Shown: positions 7,158 to 15,006 of the stretch, piece by piece
How the letters are laid out: each line of letters begins with the position of its first letter
Position numbering within the stretch: position 1 is the stretch's first letter
Assembly: GCA_016234425.1 (NCBI GenBank)
Contig: JACRCA010000213.1
Span: 1 to 27,692 of the forward strand
Source: Deltaproteobacteria bacterium
Lineage (GTDB): Bacteria > Desulfobacterota > SM23-61
Reading direction: 5' to 3'
Length of the DNA: 27,692 nt
Made by a program: the position numbers and the translations under genes
The notes under the pieces: model-generated
Databases searched by the model: none
Seen by the model: only the letters and a program-made list of their open reading frames with translations
Told to the model about the DNA's origin: nothing

Positions 7158-10100
7158 TCAGTCTCACAGATACGAGCTTGGAGATGCCTGGCTCTTCCAT
7201 GGTGATCCCGTAGAGCGTTTCGGCTATCTCCATGGTGCGCTTGTTGTGGGTGACGAGGATGATCTGATATTTTTCGGCCAGTTCCTGGATCATCTTGTTG
7301 AACCGCCCGATGTTGGCGTCATCCAGGGGAGCGTCTACCTCGTCTAAAAGGCAGAAGGGACTGGGGTTGATCAGGAAAAGAGAAAAGACCACGGCTACGG
7401 CCGTCAGGGCCTTCTCCCCACCGGAGAGAAGGCTTAGGTTTTGTAATTTTTTCCCCGGGGGCTGGACGATGATGTCCACGCCAGTCTCCAGGAGGTTGGA
7501 TTCATCGACGAGTACAAGCTCCGCCCGCCCGCCGTTGAAGAGAGAGGCAAAGATTTCCCCGAATTTCTGGTTGACCGCTACGAAAGTTTTGGCGAAGCGC
7601 TTGCGGGAAGTGCGATTGATCTTCTTGATGGCCTGATCCAGGGCTTCCAGAGACTTCACCAAATCAGCCTCCTGCTCCGTCAGGAATTCCAGGCGGGCCT
7701 TCGATTCCTCGTATTCCTGAATGGCCAAAAGGTTCACTTCGCCCATGCTATCGATCAGAGATTTTAATTCGCTAAGGCGGGCTTCCACCTCGGGGGAGAA
7801 ATAATCTCGCTCATCTATCCTGGCCAGGAGAGCCTCTGGGCTGAGGCGGTGTTTCTCCTCCACGTTAGAAAGGAGATGCTTGAGGTTGAGGTCGAGCTCC
7901 ATAAGCTTCATGGAAAGGGCATTCTTCTGTTCATGTAAAGCCTGCAGCGACTCTCGCCGTTCCTTCCACCTTCCCTCTTCTTTCTCGAGTTTCTCTCGCT
8001 CCAGGACGAGAGCCTCTTTCTTTCCTTCCAGATGAGCCTGGAGATCCTGGTGTTCCGAAAAAAGTTGTCTAAGCTCTGCTTCAGCCACGCCCTTCCGTTC
8101 TTCCACAGCCTCCCTGAGGCGGAGATTCTCTTCTATTTCTGCCCGGTGTTGGGAGAGACGAGAATCTGTCTCCTGGAAAAATCGGCGGGCTCGTTCTATG
8201 TTCTGCTCGATGTTTTGCCTCTTTTCCTGGAGGGAGACGAGACGGACCCTTGCCTCCGTGACTTCGGCAACCAGCCCTTCGATTTGCGCCTTCAAGCTTT
8301 GCAGATCCTCTTCCCGGCGGCCCAGGGCTCCTTCCTTCTCATTTTTCTGCACTGCGGAAGCCTGCAGACGCCCCTCATTCTCGCAGATCTGTTGCAGGAC
8401 TTCGGCCAGCTCCCCAGCGAGCTGGCTTTCCTCAAACTGCAGGGTTTCGCTCTTCAGCATCCCCCTTTTTAGCTCGACCTGGTACTGGTCCAGCTCCTTT
8501 GTTTCGCTGACGATCTGGAGATCTGCCTGGTGAAGGGTCTGGGTGAGCTCTTCGATGGAGGTTTCCAGCCTTTGGAGACTGGCCTGGAGTTGTTCCTGGG
8601 TCCGTTCCAGCAAAGCCACTTGCTGACGAAGCTCCTCGCTGCTCTGGGTCAAATCACGAATCTCCCTTTTTCGGTGGAAGGTTCCGGAGCCGATATGCTC
8701 TTTGCTGCCACCCGTGATCACCCCAGAAGGGTGGAGAACTTCTCCGTCGAGGGTAACCAGGATTTTCCAGACGGAGTCGTGATTCCACAGCTCGATGGCC
8801 TGATGTAGGTCAGAAACAATCCACACATCGCCGAAGAGATAATTCGCCAGGTTGGCAAATTCCTCCTTGACTCTGATGACGTCCAGGAGAGGGGTCACCC
8901 CTTCATGAGTGGCAGGGGTCGGAAAGGAGATGGGGTTTTGTCTAAGGCCCAAGGGAATGAAGGTCGAGCGGCCCGACCCGTGAGCCTTCAGAAAATCGAT
9001 GGCCTTCAGACTTTCTTGATGGTTCTGGACGATGATGTTGTGCAATTTCTCACCGAGCACAGATTCCACCAGGCCTTCATATCTGGGCTCTGTTTCGATG
9101 ATGTCTTCAACCAATCCGTAGATCCCATTCCGGAACGATTCCTGGGTTTGGCGATTGAGCAGAATGGCCCGCACTCCTTCCTGATAACCCTCGAAGTTTT
9201 TCTGTAAATCCAGGAGAGAGTTGAGGCGGGAGCTTTGCTGGTTGAGGCGCTCTCTAACCTTCGCCAGAGATTCCTGCAAGTCCGTCAGGGAAGACCGGAT
9301 CTCTTTACTCTGGGCTAATTTATGCTCCCGTTCCTCCTCGAGGTGGCGTCGAGTGTTTTGGTGACTGTCCAGTTGCAGGGAATGGTGGGTTATGAGGGCG
9401 CGAACCTCCTTCACTTTATGCTCCGCTTCCTCCTTTTCTTTGATGACCTTCCCTCGGCGGCGGGAGAGTTCTTCCGACCGGCGTTTAAGATCGAGGAGCA
9501 AGTTTCTTAAATGGGCCTGGGTTGTAAGGAGGTCTACCAGTTCATTCTTTTCCTGGGAGAGCGCCTGTTCAGCAGCCCCTTGCTGGGCTTTTTTCTCCAA
9601 GAGAATATTTTCCTTCCCTGCCAGAAATTCGGCGTCGCGGTCAATCCTCCAGCTGAGGTCTCGCCGTACCTCTTCATACCCCTGGATCTCCCTTTCAGCC
9701 TCCTCCTTCTGCTGGCTTATCTTTCCGATTTCTTCCTCGGCGCGAAAGGCTTGCTTTTGTAGATTTTCTCGCTCTCGGCAGTGCAGTTCGATCTGGGTTT
9801 CCCGGTTCTTAATGGCCCCTTCCTTCTGGATAAGCCGCTCCTGATGAAGGGTCAGGTCTCGTTCCAAATCCAGCAGGTTAACCTTGATCCGTTCGCCAGA
9901 AGCCTCCGCCTCTTTGATTTCCGCCATAGCCTTGAATTCGAGATCCTGGAGCTCTCCCAGGGAAGATTGCGTCTCCTGGCGCTGGGACTGTAAGGTATGG
10001 CAGGTCTGGGCAGCCTGCCCCAGTTCCAGGGCGCGCATCTCCTGGCGGTAAGCTTTATACCTTTCCGCTTTCTTGGCTTGACGGTTCAAGGAGTTCATCT

Positions 10101-10710
10101 GCCGTTTGATCTCTCCGATGACATCGCTCAGGCGCAGGAGGTTCTGCTGGGTGGCCTCCATTTTGCGCAGGGCAGCAGCTTTGCGGTCTTTGTACTTGGT
10201 GATGCCAGCGGCTTCTTCGATGAGAATGCGTCTCTCTTCGGGCTTGGCATTCAAAACAAAATCCATCTTTCCCTGTTCGACGATGGAGTATGCCCTGTGC
10301 CCAGCTCCCGTACCCAAGAAGAGGTCGGTAATGTCCCTCAGACGGCAGGGGACCTTATTGATAAAGTATTCGCTCTCTCCGGAGCGGAAAAGCCTGCGGC
10401 CGACGGCGATCTCGGTAAAATCCCAATAATACGCGAGGGGATGTCCATTTTCATTGGAGAAGGTGAGGATCACCTCGGCCATGCCCAGGGGCTTTCGGCT
10501 GTCGCTTCCGTTGAAGATAACGTCCTCCATGGCCTTTCCGCGGAGCTGTTTGGGGCTTTGTTCTCCTAAAGCCCAACGGATGGCATCTACGAGGTTAGAT
10601 TTCCCACACCCGTTTGGACCCACTACGGCTGTCACCCCGACAGGAAATTCAATCTCCACCTTTTCCGAGAAGGATTTGAACCCGCAAACCTCGATTTTTT
10701 TTATTTTCAT
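7153..10710 (-). CDS. smc: Chromosome segregation protein SMC
   Basis: The 1185-residue protein is a full-length bacterial SMC ATPase that folds and condenses the chromosome with ScpA/ScpB (not in this window). Walker A is GPNGCGKS (31-38) in the N-terminal head, followed by a long heptad-rich coiled coil. A hinge lies at about 510-670 with 'AHGSGRSTFIPL' and 'GVITGGSKEHIGSG'. The return coiled coil is followed by the C-terminal head with signature 'LSLLSGGEKAL' (near 1090) and Walker B 'FCLLDEVDAPLDDANI' (near 1115). The frame can start at a GTG two codons earlier (10716), but I prefer the ATG at 10710 because AAGGGG is then well spaced and homologues begin 'MKIKKIEVCGFKSF'. A promoter lies at 10805-10833. 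Confidence 0.97.
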   Translation of the reverse strand: MKIKKIEVCGFKSFSEKVEIEFPVGVTAVVGPNGCGKSNLVDAIRWALGEQSPKQLRGKAMEDVIFNGSDSRKPLGMAEVILTFSNENGHPLAYYWDFTEIAVGRRLFRSGESEYFINKVPCRLRDITDLFLGTGAGHRAYSIVEQGKMDFVLNAKPEERRILIEEAAGITKYKDRKAAALRKMEATQQNLLRLSDVIGEIKRQMNSLNRQAKKAERYKAYRQEMRALELGQAAQTCHTLQSQRQETQSSLGELQDLEFKAMAEIKEAEASGERIKVNLLDLERDLTLHQERLIQKEGAIKNRETQIELHCRERENLQKQAFRAEEEIGKISQQKEEAEREIQGYEEVRRDLSWRIDRDAEFLAGKENILLEKKAQQGAAEQALSQEKNELVDLLTTQAHLRNLLLDLKRRSEELSRRRGKVIKEKEEAEHKVKEVRALITHHSLQLDSHQNTRRHLEEEREHKLAQSKEIRSSLTDLQESLAKVRERLNQQSSRLNSLLDLQKNFEGYQEGVRAILLNRQTQESFRNGIYGLVEDIIETEPRYEGLVESVLGEKLHNIIVQNHQESLKAIDFLKAHGSGRSTFIPLGLRQNPISFPTPATHEGVTPLLDVIRVKEEFANLANYLFGDVWIVSDLHQAIELWNHDSVWKILVTLDGEVLHPSGVITGGSKEHIGSGTFHRKREIRDLTQSSEELRQQVALLERTQEQLQASLQRLETSIEELTQTLHQADLQIVSETKELDQYQVELKRGMLKSETLQFEESQLAGELAEVLQQICENEGRLQASAVQKNEKEGALGRREEDLQSLKAQIEGLVAEVTEARVRLVSLQEKRQNIEQNIERARRFFQETDSRLSQHRAEIEENLRLREAVEERKGVAEAELRQLFSEHQDLQAHLEGKKEALVLEREKLEKEEGRWKERRESLQALHEQKNALSMKLMELDLNLKHLLSNVEEKHRLSPEALLARIDERDYFSPEVEARLSELKSLIDSMGEVNLLAIQEYEESKARLEFLTEQEADLVKSLEALDQAIKKINRTSRKRFAKTFVAVNQKFGEIFASLFNGGRAELVLVDESNLLETGVDIIVQPPGKKLQNLSLLSGGEKALTAVAVVFSLFLINPSPFCLLDEVDAPLDDANIGRFNKMIQELAEKYQIILVTHNKRTMEIAETLYGITMEEPGISKLVSVRLN

Positions 10711-10804
10711 GGCCACCCCTTCGGTAAATTTTCAGCCCACCGATAACAAAAACAACACTCCACCCCTCTATGGAAGCACACATCGAGTTTAGAATTTGCC
10801 GCCC

Positions 10805-10833
10805 ATTTTAGCAAGATAGGCAATTTTTGTAAA
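10805..10833 (-). promoter_or_regulatory. Sigma-70 promoter for smc-ftsY
   Basis: TTTACA (10828-10833) and TAAAAT (10805-10810) on the minus strand have a 17-base spacer and lie about 95 bases upstream of the smc ATG, in the AT-rich glyS-smc gap (10717-10947). They imply that smc-ftsY can be transcribed independently of glyQS. Confidence 0.6.
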
Positions 10834-10947
10834 GGCCAAAATACTACTAAATGTATTTTTAATTTCTTAAGCTACTATATATTGTGCTCCCTGTGATTGG
10901 TGCAATTGATAAAAAATATAATGATGAGAGAGGTAAGAGCTGTATTT

Positions 10948-13014
10948 TTAGGCTGGGGAGATTTTGGAAAAGTCCCCGATCTGGAAAAATATTTGGGCAA
11001 TGTGGGAAAGTAAAGACAATCGATTCGTTCTGATTATTTCTTCCTCGGCCATAACAAGCACGCCGTCAAAAAAATCATCCACGGGCTTCCGCAGGAAAGA
11101 CAATTCTTTTAAGGCCAGCCGGTAATCTTTCTGGGCGATCCTTTCCGCAGCCTTTTTACCAATCGTTTGGTAGGCCGCAAAAAGCTTTCCCTCAACAACA
11201 TTCTCAAATCGCTGGGGGTCTATGGCTCCCGGGATGTGGGATTTAGAAATATTAACCACTCTTTTGAAGGCGATGGCTAAGGAATCAAAGTCTGGCTCAC
11301 TCCTCAAATCATGGAGAGCCTTGGCCCTTTCTTGCAAGTCCATGAGGTCGTCGAAGCCTACGGCCAGAGCTGCCTCTACTGCGTCGATCGATAAGCCTCT
11401 GGAGGTGAGCAGGTTTTGCACCCGACCTTTGAAAAATTCTACAACATCTGCTTTGATTTCCTGGGGCGGTCTTTCAATTTTATCTGCCAGGAGCTCAAGG
11501 CTCCGGTCCAGCATTCTGCTGAGGGAGAAGAGGTATCGCTTTTCTAGAATGATATGGATTACTCCCAAGGTCTGGCGGCGCAGAGCATGAGGGTCGGCCG
11601 TTCCCGTGGGAATCAAACCGACCCCGAAACAACCGACGATGGTATCCAGCTTATCGGCTATGCTGAGAATCGCTCCCGGATGAGAGGAGGGAAGAGCCCC
11701 TCCAGCTGAAGTGGGCAAATAGTGTTCGTAGATGGCCAAGGCTACTGCTTCATCCTCCCCGGAAAGCCTGGCGTAAACCCGTCCCATTACTCCCTGAAGG
11801 GTGGGGAATTCTCCCACCATTCCCGTGATCAAATCTGCCTTGCAAAGGAGGGAGGCCCGCTTTACAGTCTCGCGCAGGGAGGGGTCTGTGCGCTCGGTTA
11901 AGTGATCTGCCAGCTGGGATAGGCGCATGACTTTTTCGTGAGACGTACCCAGCTTGGAGTGGTAAATCACTTTCTTCAACCCTTCCAGACGCTGGAGGAA
12001 AGGCACTTTCTGGTCTTCCTCAAAGAAAAATTTGGCGTCCGCTAAGCGCGCCTGAAGCACCCGCTCGTTCCCCCGGGCCACAACTCTGGGATCTTTAGGC
12101 CTAGTGTTCGAAATGGCCACAAAAAAGGGCAAAAGGGCTCCGTCCGCATCGCTGATGGAGAAGTACCGCTGGTGTTCCCGCATGGCGCTGATGAGGACTT
12201 CTCGGGGTATCGTGAGAAATTCTTGGGGGAAGCTTCCCCGGATGGCCACAGGATACTCCACGAGATAAGTCACGATCTCCAGGAGCTCCTCATCTGGAAG
12301 GATATGACCGGAAACTTCGCCGGCCGCCCTGTTAAGTTCGGCGAGGATAAGTTCCTTTCGCTCTTCGGGGTTGAGGATCACGAAAGAGTTCTTCAGCCTT
12401 CTCATGTATTCAGCCAGGTCTTTAACCTGGAAAGAGCCAGGGGCCATGAAGCGGTGGCCCCGAGAAAGGTTCGAGGAAGCCACGTTGCCGATTTGAAAAG
12501 GTACAATCTGGCCAGCAAAAAGGCACAGGATCCAATGGATGGGACGAGCAAAGGAATTTTCCAGGTCCATCCAGCGCATGGATTTGGGGAAAGAGATGGA
12601 GGAGATCAGTCGGGGAAGAAGGGATGGAAGAAGACGAACCGTTTCCTCTCCTTTCTCTTCTTTGCGGGCGCAGACGTATTCTCCTTTCTCTGTCTGGACG
12701 AGGCGTAATTCTTCCACCGGAACCCCCTGCCCTCTGGCAAAACCCAGAGCAGCTTTAGTCGGCTTGCCCTGTTCATTGAAAGCGACCCTCTTGGCCGGAC
12801 CGATGATTTCAAGGACTCGCCCTTCCTGGGTTGTAGCCACTCCTGTAGCCGTAAGAACCAAACGCCGGGGCGTTCCCAGGGCTTTGATCTCTTTGCAGGC
12901 AATCCGCTGGTTCTGGAACTCCTTTTCCAGCAGACCCTTCATCTCTTCCAGGGCTTGGGGGATAAATCCCGCAGGGATCTCTTCCGTTCCAATCTCTAAC
13001 AATAACTCAGACAT
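10948..13014 (-). CDS. glyS: Glycyl-tRNA synthetase beta subunit
   Basis: This 688-residue protein is the tRNA-binding beta subunit of the alpha2beta2 bacterial glycyl-tRNA synthetase. It begins with the standard 'MSELLLEIGTEEIPAGFIPQ' and contains the family signature region 'EYPVAIRGSFPQEFLTIPRE' followed by 'AMREHQRYFSI'. An HD-like central domain follows ('GTSHEKVMRLSQLADHL'), then 'LPTSAGGALP' and a C-terminal helical anticodon-binding domain. The length is typical and no frameshift is seen. It lies 131 bases downstream of glyQ, unusually far for this pair, with a degenerate repeat in the gap. The ATG at 13014 has only a weak upstream CAGG. Confidence 0.97.
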   Translation of the reverse strand: MSELLLEIGTEEIPAGFIPQALEEMKGLLEKEFQNQRIACKEIKALGTPRRLVLTATGVATTQEGRVLEIIGPAKRVAFNEQGKPTKAALGFARGQGVPVEELRLVQTEKGEYVCARKEEKGEETVRLLPSLLPRLISSISFPKSMRWMDLENSFARPIHWILCLFAGQIVPFQIGNVASSNLSRGHRFMAPGSFQVKDLAEYMRRLKNSFVILNPEERKELILAELNRAAGEVSGHILPDEELLEIVTYLVEYPVAIRGSFPQEFLTIPREVLISAMREHQRYFSISDADGALLPFFVAISNTRPKDPRVVARGNERVLQARLADAKFFFEEDQKVPFLQRLEGLKKVIYHSKLGTSHEKVMRLSQLADHLTERTDPSLRETVKRASLLCKADLITGMVGEFPTLQGVMGRVYARLSGEDEAVALAIYEHYLPTSAGGALPSSHPGAILSIADKLDTIVGCFGVGLIPTGTADPHALRRQTLGVIHIILEKRYLFSLSRMLDRSLELLADKIERPPQEIKADVVEFFKGRVQNLLTSRGLSIDAVEAALAVGFDDLMDLQERAKALHDLRSEPDFDSLAIAFKRVVNISKSHIPGAIDPQRFENVVEGKLFAAYQTIGKKAAERIAQKDYRLALKELSFLRKPVDDFFDGVLVMAEEEIIRTNRLSLLSHIAQIFFQIGDFSKISPA

Positions 13015-13032
13015 GAAAAACCTGTTGTTTTA

Positions 13033-13125
13033 GGACACAGATTTTCACAGATATCCTCAGATAAATTTTTTCTTCACCTGGTTCTTAATATTAAAAATTT
13101 TAACAATCTGCGTCTATCCGCGTCC
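13033..13125. repeat. Inverted 'CACAGAT'-type repeat between glyQ and glyS
   Basis: The left arm at 13033-13053 starts GGACACAGATTTTCACAGAT. The right arm at 13105-13125, reverse complemented, starts GGACGCGGATAGACGCAGAT. They agree at 14 of 21 positions and flank an AT-rich centre. Sequences of this 'cacagat...gcggata' kind occur as dispersed intergenic repeats in several bacterial groups. This copy would place a long imperfect hairpin in the glyQS transcript. Confidence 0.6.
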
Positions 13126-13145
13126 AAAATTAGAATTTAACCAAA

Positions 13146-14024
13146 TCAGGCAGCATCCTTTTTCAACAACGGGAACCCCATGGCCTGGCGCTGTTTATAA
13201 TAGCCATCGGCCGAAAGGCGGGCCAGGTTGCGCACTCTGGCAATGTACTGAGTCCGCTCGGTTACACTAATGGCCCCCCGGGCTTCGAGTAAATTGAAAG
13301 TATGGGAACATTTCAAACAGTAATCGTAAGCGGGCAGCACAAGACCCTTTTCACTCAGGCGGAGCGACTCTTTCTCGTACATGTGGAAGAGCTGAAACAG
13401 CATGGGTACATCCGCTTCCTCGAAGTTGTAGATGGAGAACTCCACCTCACTGCGGTGGTGCACATCTCCGTATTTAATCCCTTTGATCCATTCCAGATCG
13501 TAAACGCTATCCACTCCCTGCAAGTACATGGCAATTCTCTCGATGCCGTAGGTGAGTTCTACAGAGATGGGCTGGAGATCGATACCGCCCGCTTGCTGAA
13601 AGTAGGTAAACTGAGTGATCTCCATACCATCGAGCCAGACCTCCCATCCCAGACCCCAGGCTCCCAGGGTGGGAGATTCCCAGTCGTCCTCGACGAAACG
13701 GATGTCGTGCTCCAAGGGCTCGACGCCGAAAGCTTTGAGGCTTTCCAGGTAAATATCCTGGATTTCCCAGGGCGAGGGCTTCATGATGACCTGGAACTGA
13801 TAATAGTGCTGCAGGCGGTTGGGATTTTCTCCATACCGCCCATCGGTGGGCCGCCGGGAAGGTTCGACGTAGGCCACATTCCATGGCTCAGGGCCGATGA
13901 CGCGCAGAAAGGTCGCCGGGTTGAAAGTCCCGGCTCCAACCTCAAGGCCATAAGGTTGCTGCAGGACGCAGCCACGATCAGCCCAAAATTTTTGCAGGGC
14001 CATGATCAAGTCCTGAAAGTTCAT
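13146..14024 (-). CDS. glyQ: Glycyl-tRNA synthetase alpha subunit
   Basis: The 292-residue catalytic alpha subunit of the class IIc-type glycyl-tRNA synthetase forms glycyl-adenylate and, with GlyS, charges tRNA-Gly. Nearly invariant stretches are visible: 'GCVLQQPYGLEVGAGTFNPA', 'EPWNVAYVEPSRRPTDGRYG', 'NRLQHYYQFQVI', 'LGWEVWLDGMEITQFTYFQQ' and 'YGIERIAMYLQ'. I start at the ATG at 14024, giving the usual 'MNFQDLIMALQKFW'; a TTG two codons upstream is possible because GAGG is closer to it. A weak TTGACT-N18-TAGAAA element on the recO stop codon (14085-14114) could be an extra promoter. The neighbours recO and glyS are as usual in deltaproteobacteria. Confidence 0.97.
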   Translation of the reverse strand: MNFQDLIMALQKFWADRGCVLQQPYGLEVGAGTFNPATFLRVIGPEPWNVAYVEPSRRPTDGRYGENPNRLQHYYQFQVIMKPSPWEIQDIYLESLKAFGVEPLEHDIRFVEDDWESPTLGAWGLGWEVWLDGMEITQFTYFQQAGGIDLQPISVELTYGIERIAMYLQGVDSVYDLEWIKGIKYGDVHHRSEVEFSIYNFEEADVPMLFQLFHMYEKESLRLSEKGLVLPAYDYCLKCSHTFNLLEARGAISVTERTQYIARVRNLARLSADGYYKQRQAMGFPLLKKDAA

Positions 14025-14054
14025 GCTCAAGATACCTCTTAAGTCAATTGGGGT

Positions 14055-14100
14055 GCGGGAAATTAATTTCGCAAAAAAAAGAAATTTCTAACATTTTGCG
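14055..14100 (-). promoter_or_regulatory. AT-rich palindromes in the recO-glyQ gap
   Basis: GAAATTAATTTC (14059-14070) is a perfect 12-base palindrome. CGCAAAA (14070-14076) pairs with TTTTGCG (14094-14100) around a second palindrome and, on the minus strand, an eight-base T-run. It could be an operator, an attenuator-like hairpin or chance AT-rich structure. No T-box elements are visible. Confidence 0.35.
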
Positions 14101-14110
14101 GACGAAAAAG

Positions 14111-14857
14111 TCAAGCCTGTTCGAGAAATTTCTTGGATTTCAGCTCTTTTCCCAGATATTGCTGCAGAAAGGGAGTGAGAATCGCCTCACTTTCTTCCAG
14201 GGATTGGGGCGAAAAAGAAATACGTCCTACTTTGTCCAAAGGGATGGATCGGGCGAGCAGGAGAGTTTTAGCTGTCGCCAATGAGACCGGTATGAGGCCG
14301 GGAAGATTGGCCGCACAGGTGGCACAAAGGATCCCCCCTTCCCTGACGCTGAAAAAAAATTTCTCCCCGGAGAAACCCTTTCGGCAGCGTAGGCAACGAT
14401 TAAATTCCGGTTGGTATCCCAGGAGGGAAAGAAGGCGGACCTCAAAAACCCGCTGGATTTCCTCTTTGAGGATACCCCGGTCAATGAGGCTGAGAAAAAC
14501 GATCAAAAGTTTGAAGAGCGACTTGTTCTTAATCCTCTCGCCGGTCAATTGGTCGACCAATTCGATGAAGTAGCTAGCCCAGGCCAGTTTGTTGATGTCT
14601 TCTCTCAAGCCAGCAAATGGACGAATCAGTTCGCAGTAGCTCAACCGGACAAGGTCCGAGGTCTCTTTCTCGAAAAAAGTAGCCTTAACGTAAGAGGCGA
14701 TTTCCAGAGTATTTCCAAAGCGTTTCTGGGACCGCTTGGCCCCCTTGGCGATCCCTTTGACCTTGCCGAAATCCAGGGTGTAAAAAGTTACAATTTTGTC
14801 CCACTCCCCATAGGGCATGGAGCGGAGGATAATGGCTGGAGTTTTGTAAAGGGGCAT
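14111..14857 (-). CDS. recO: DNA repair protein RecO
   Basis: This 248-residue protein of the RecF pathway helps load RecA onto SSB-coated single strands. It has an N-terminal OB fold ('TPAIILRSMPYGEWDKIVTF' then 'KGIAKGAKRSQKRFG'), a helical middle and a C-terminal zinc finger with C155/C158 ('CLRC') and C178/C181 ('CATC'), all as expected. The length is normal. The start at 14857 fits the family N-terminus, although the ribosome site is poor. It is the first gene of the minus-strand housekeeping block and is divergent from the membrane gene at 15007. Confidence 0.95.
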   Translation of the reverse strand: MPLYKTPAIILRSMPYGEWDKIVTFYTLDFGKVKGIAKGAKRSQKRFGNTLEIASYVKATFFEKETSDLVRLSYCELIRPFAGLREDINKLAWASYFIELVDQLTGERIKNKSLFKLLIVFLSLIDRGILKEEIQRVFEVRLLSLLGYQPEFNRCLRCRKGFSGEKFFFSVREGGILCATCAANLPGLIPVSLATAKTLLLARSIPLDKVGRISFSPQSLEESEAILTPFLQQYLGKELKSKKFLEQA

Positions 14858-14927
14858 CTGGACGAAACGAAATTTTTTATTTAATCTTATCAGATTGAAA
14901 GCCTGGAGGAAAGAGTTCCCTTATTTC

Positions 14928-14958
14928 TTGCCAGAAAGGGCCGAAGATTTGTTATAAT
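14928..14958 (+). promoter_or_regulatory. Probable promoter of the membrane/methyltransferase-fold gene
   Basis: A perfect -10 TATAAT lies at 14953-14958. The best -35 is TTGCCA (14928-14933) with a long 19-base spacer. The 5' leader contains an imperfect palindrome around AACGTT (about 14972-14989), and no Shine-Dalgarno is seen before the ATG at 15007. Confidence 0.45.
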
Positions 14959-15006
14959 TCGCTGCATCTGAATGAGAGAACGTTTTCTCTTTCCCAAAAT
15001 TTTTCT

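Noticed and set aside
9997..10569. 190-codon plus-strand open frame opposite smc
   Set aside because: Shadow of the SMC N-terminal head and first coiled coil.
13302..14042. 246-codon plus-strand open frame opposite glyQ
   Set aside because: Long because glyQ is strongly conserved and GC-biased; no start signal and no recognisable protein.
13015..14110. T-box or glycine riboswitch ahead of glyQS
   Set aside because: The recO-glyQ gap is under 100 bases and lacks a T-box sequence or the glycine aptamer core.
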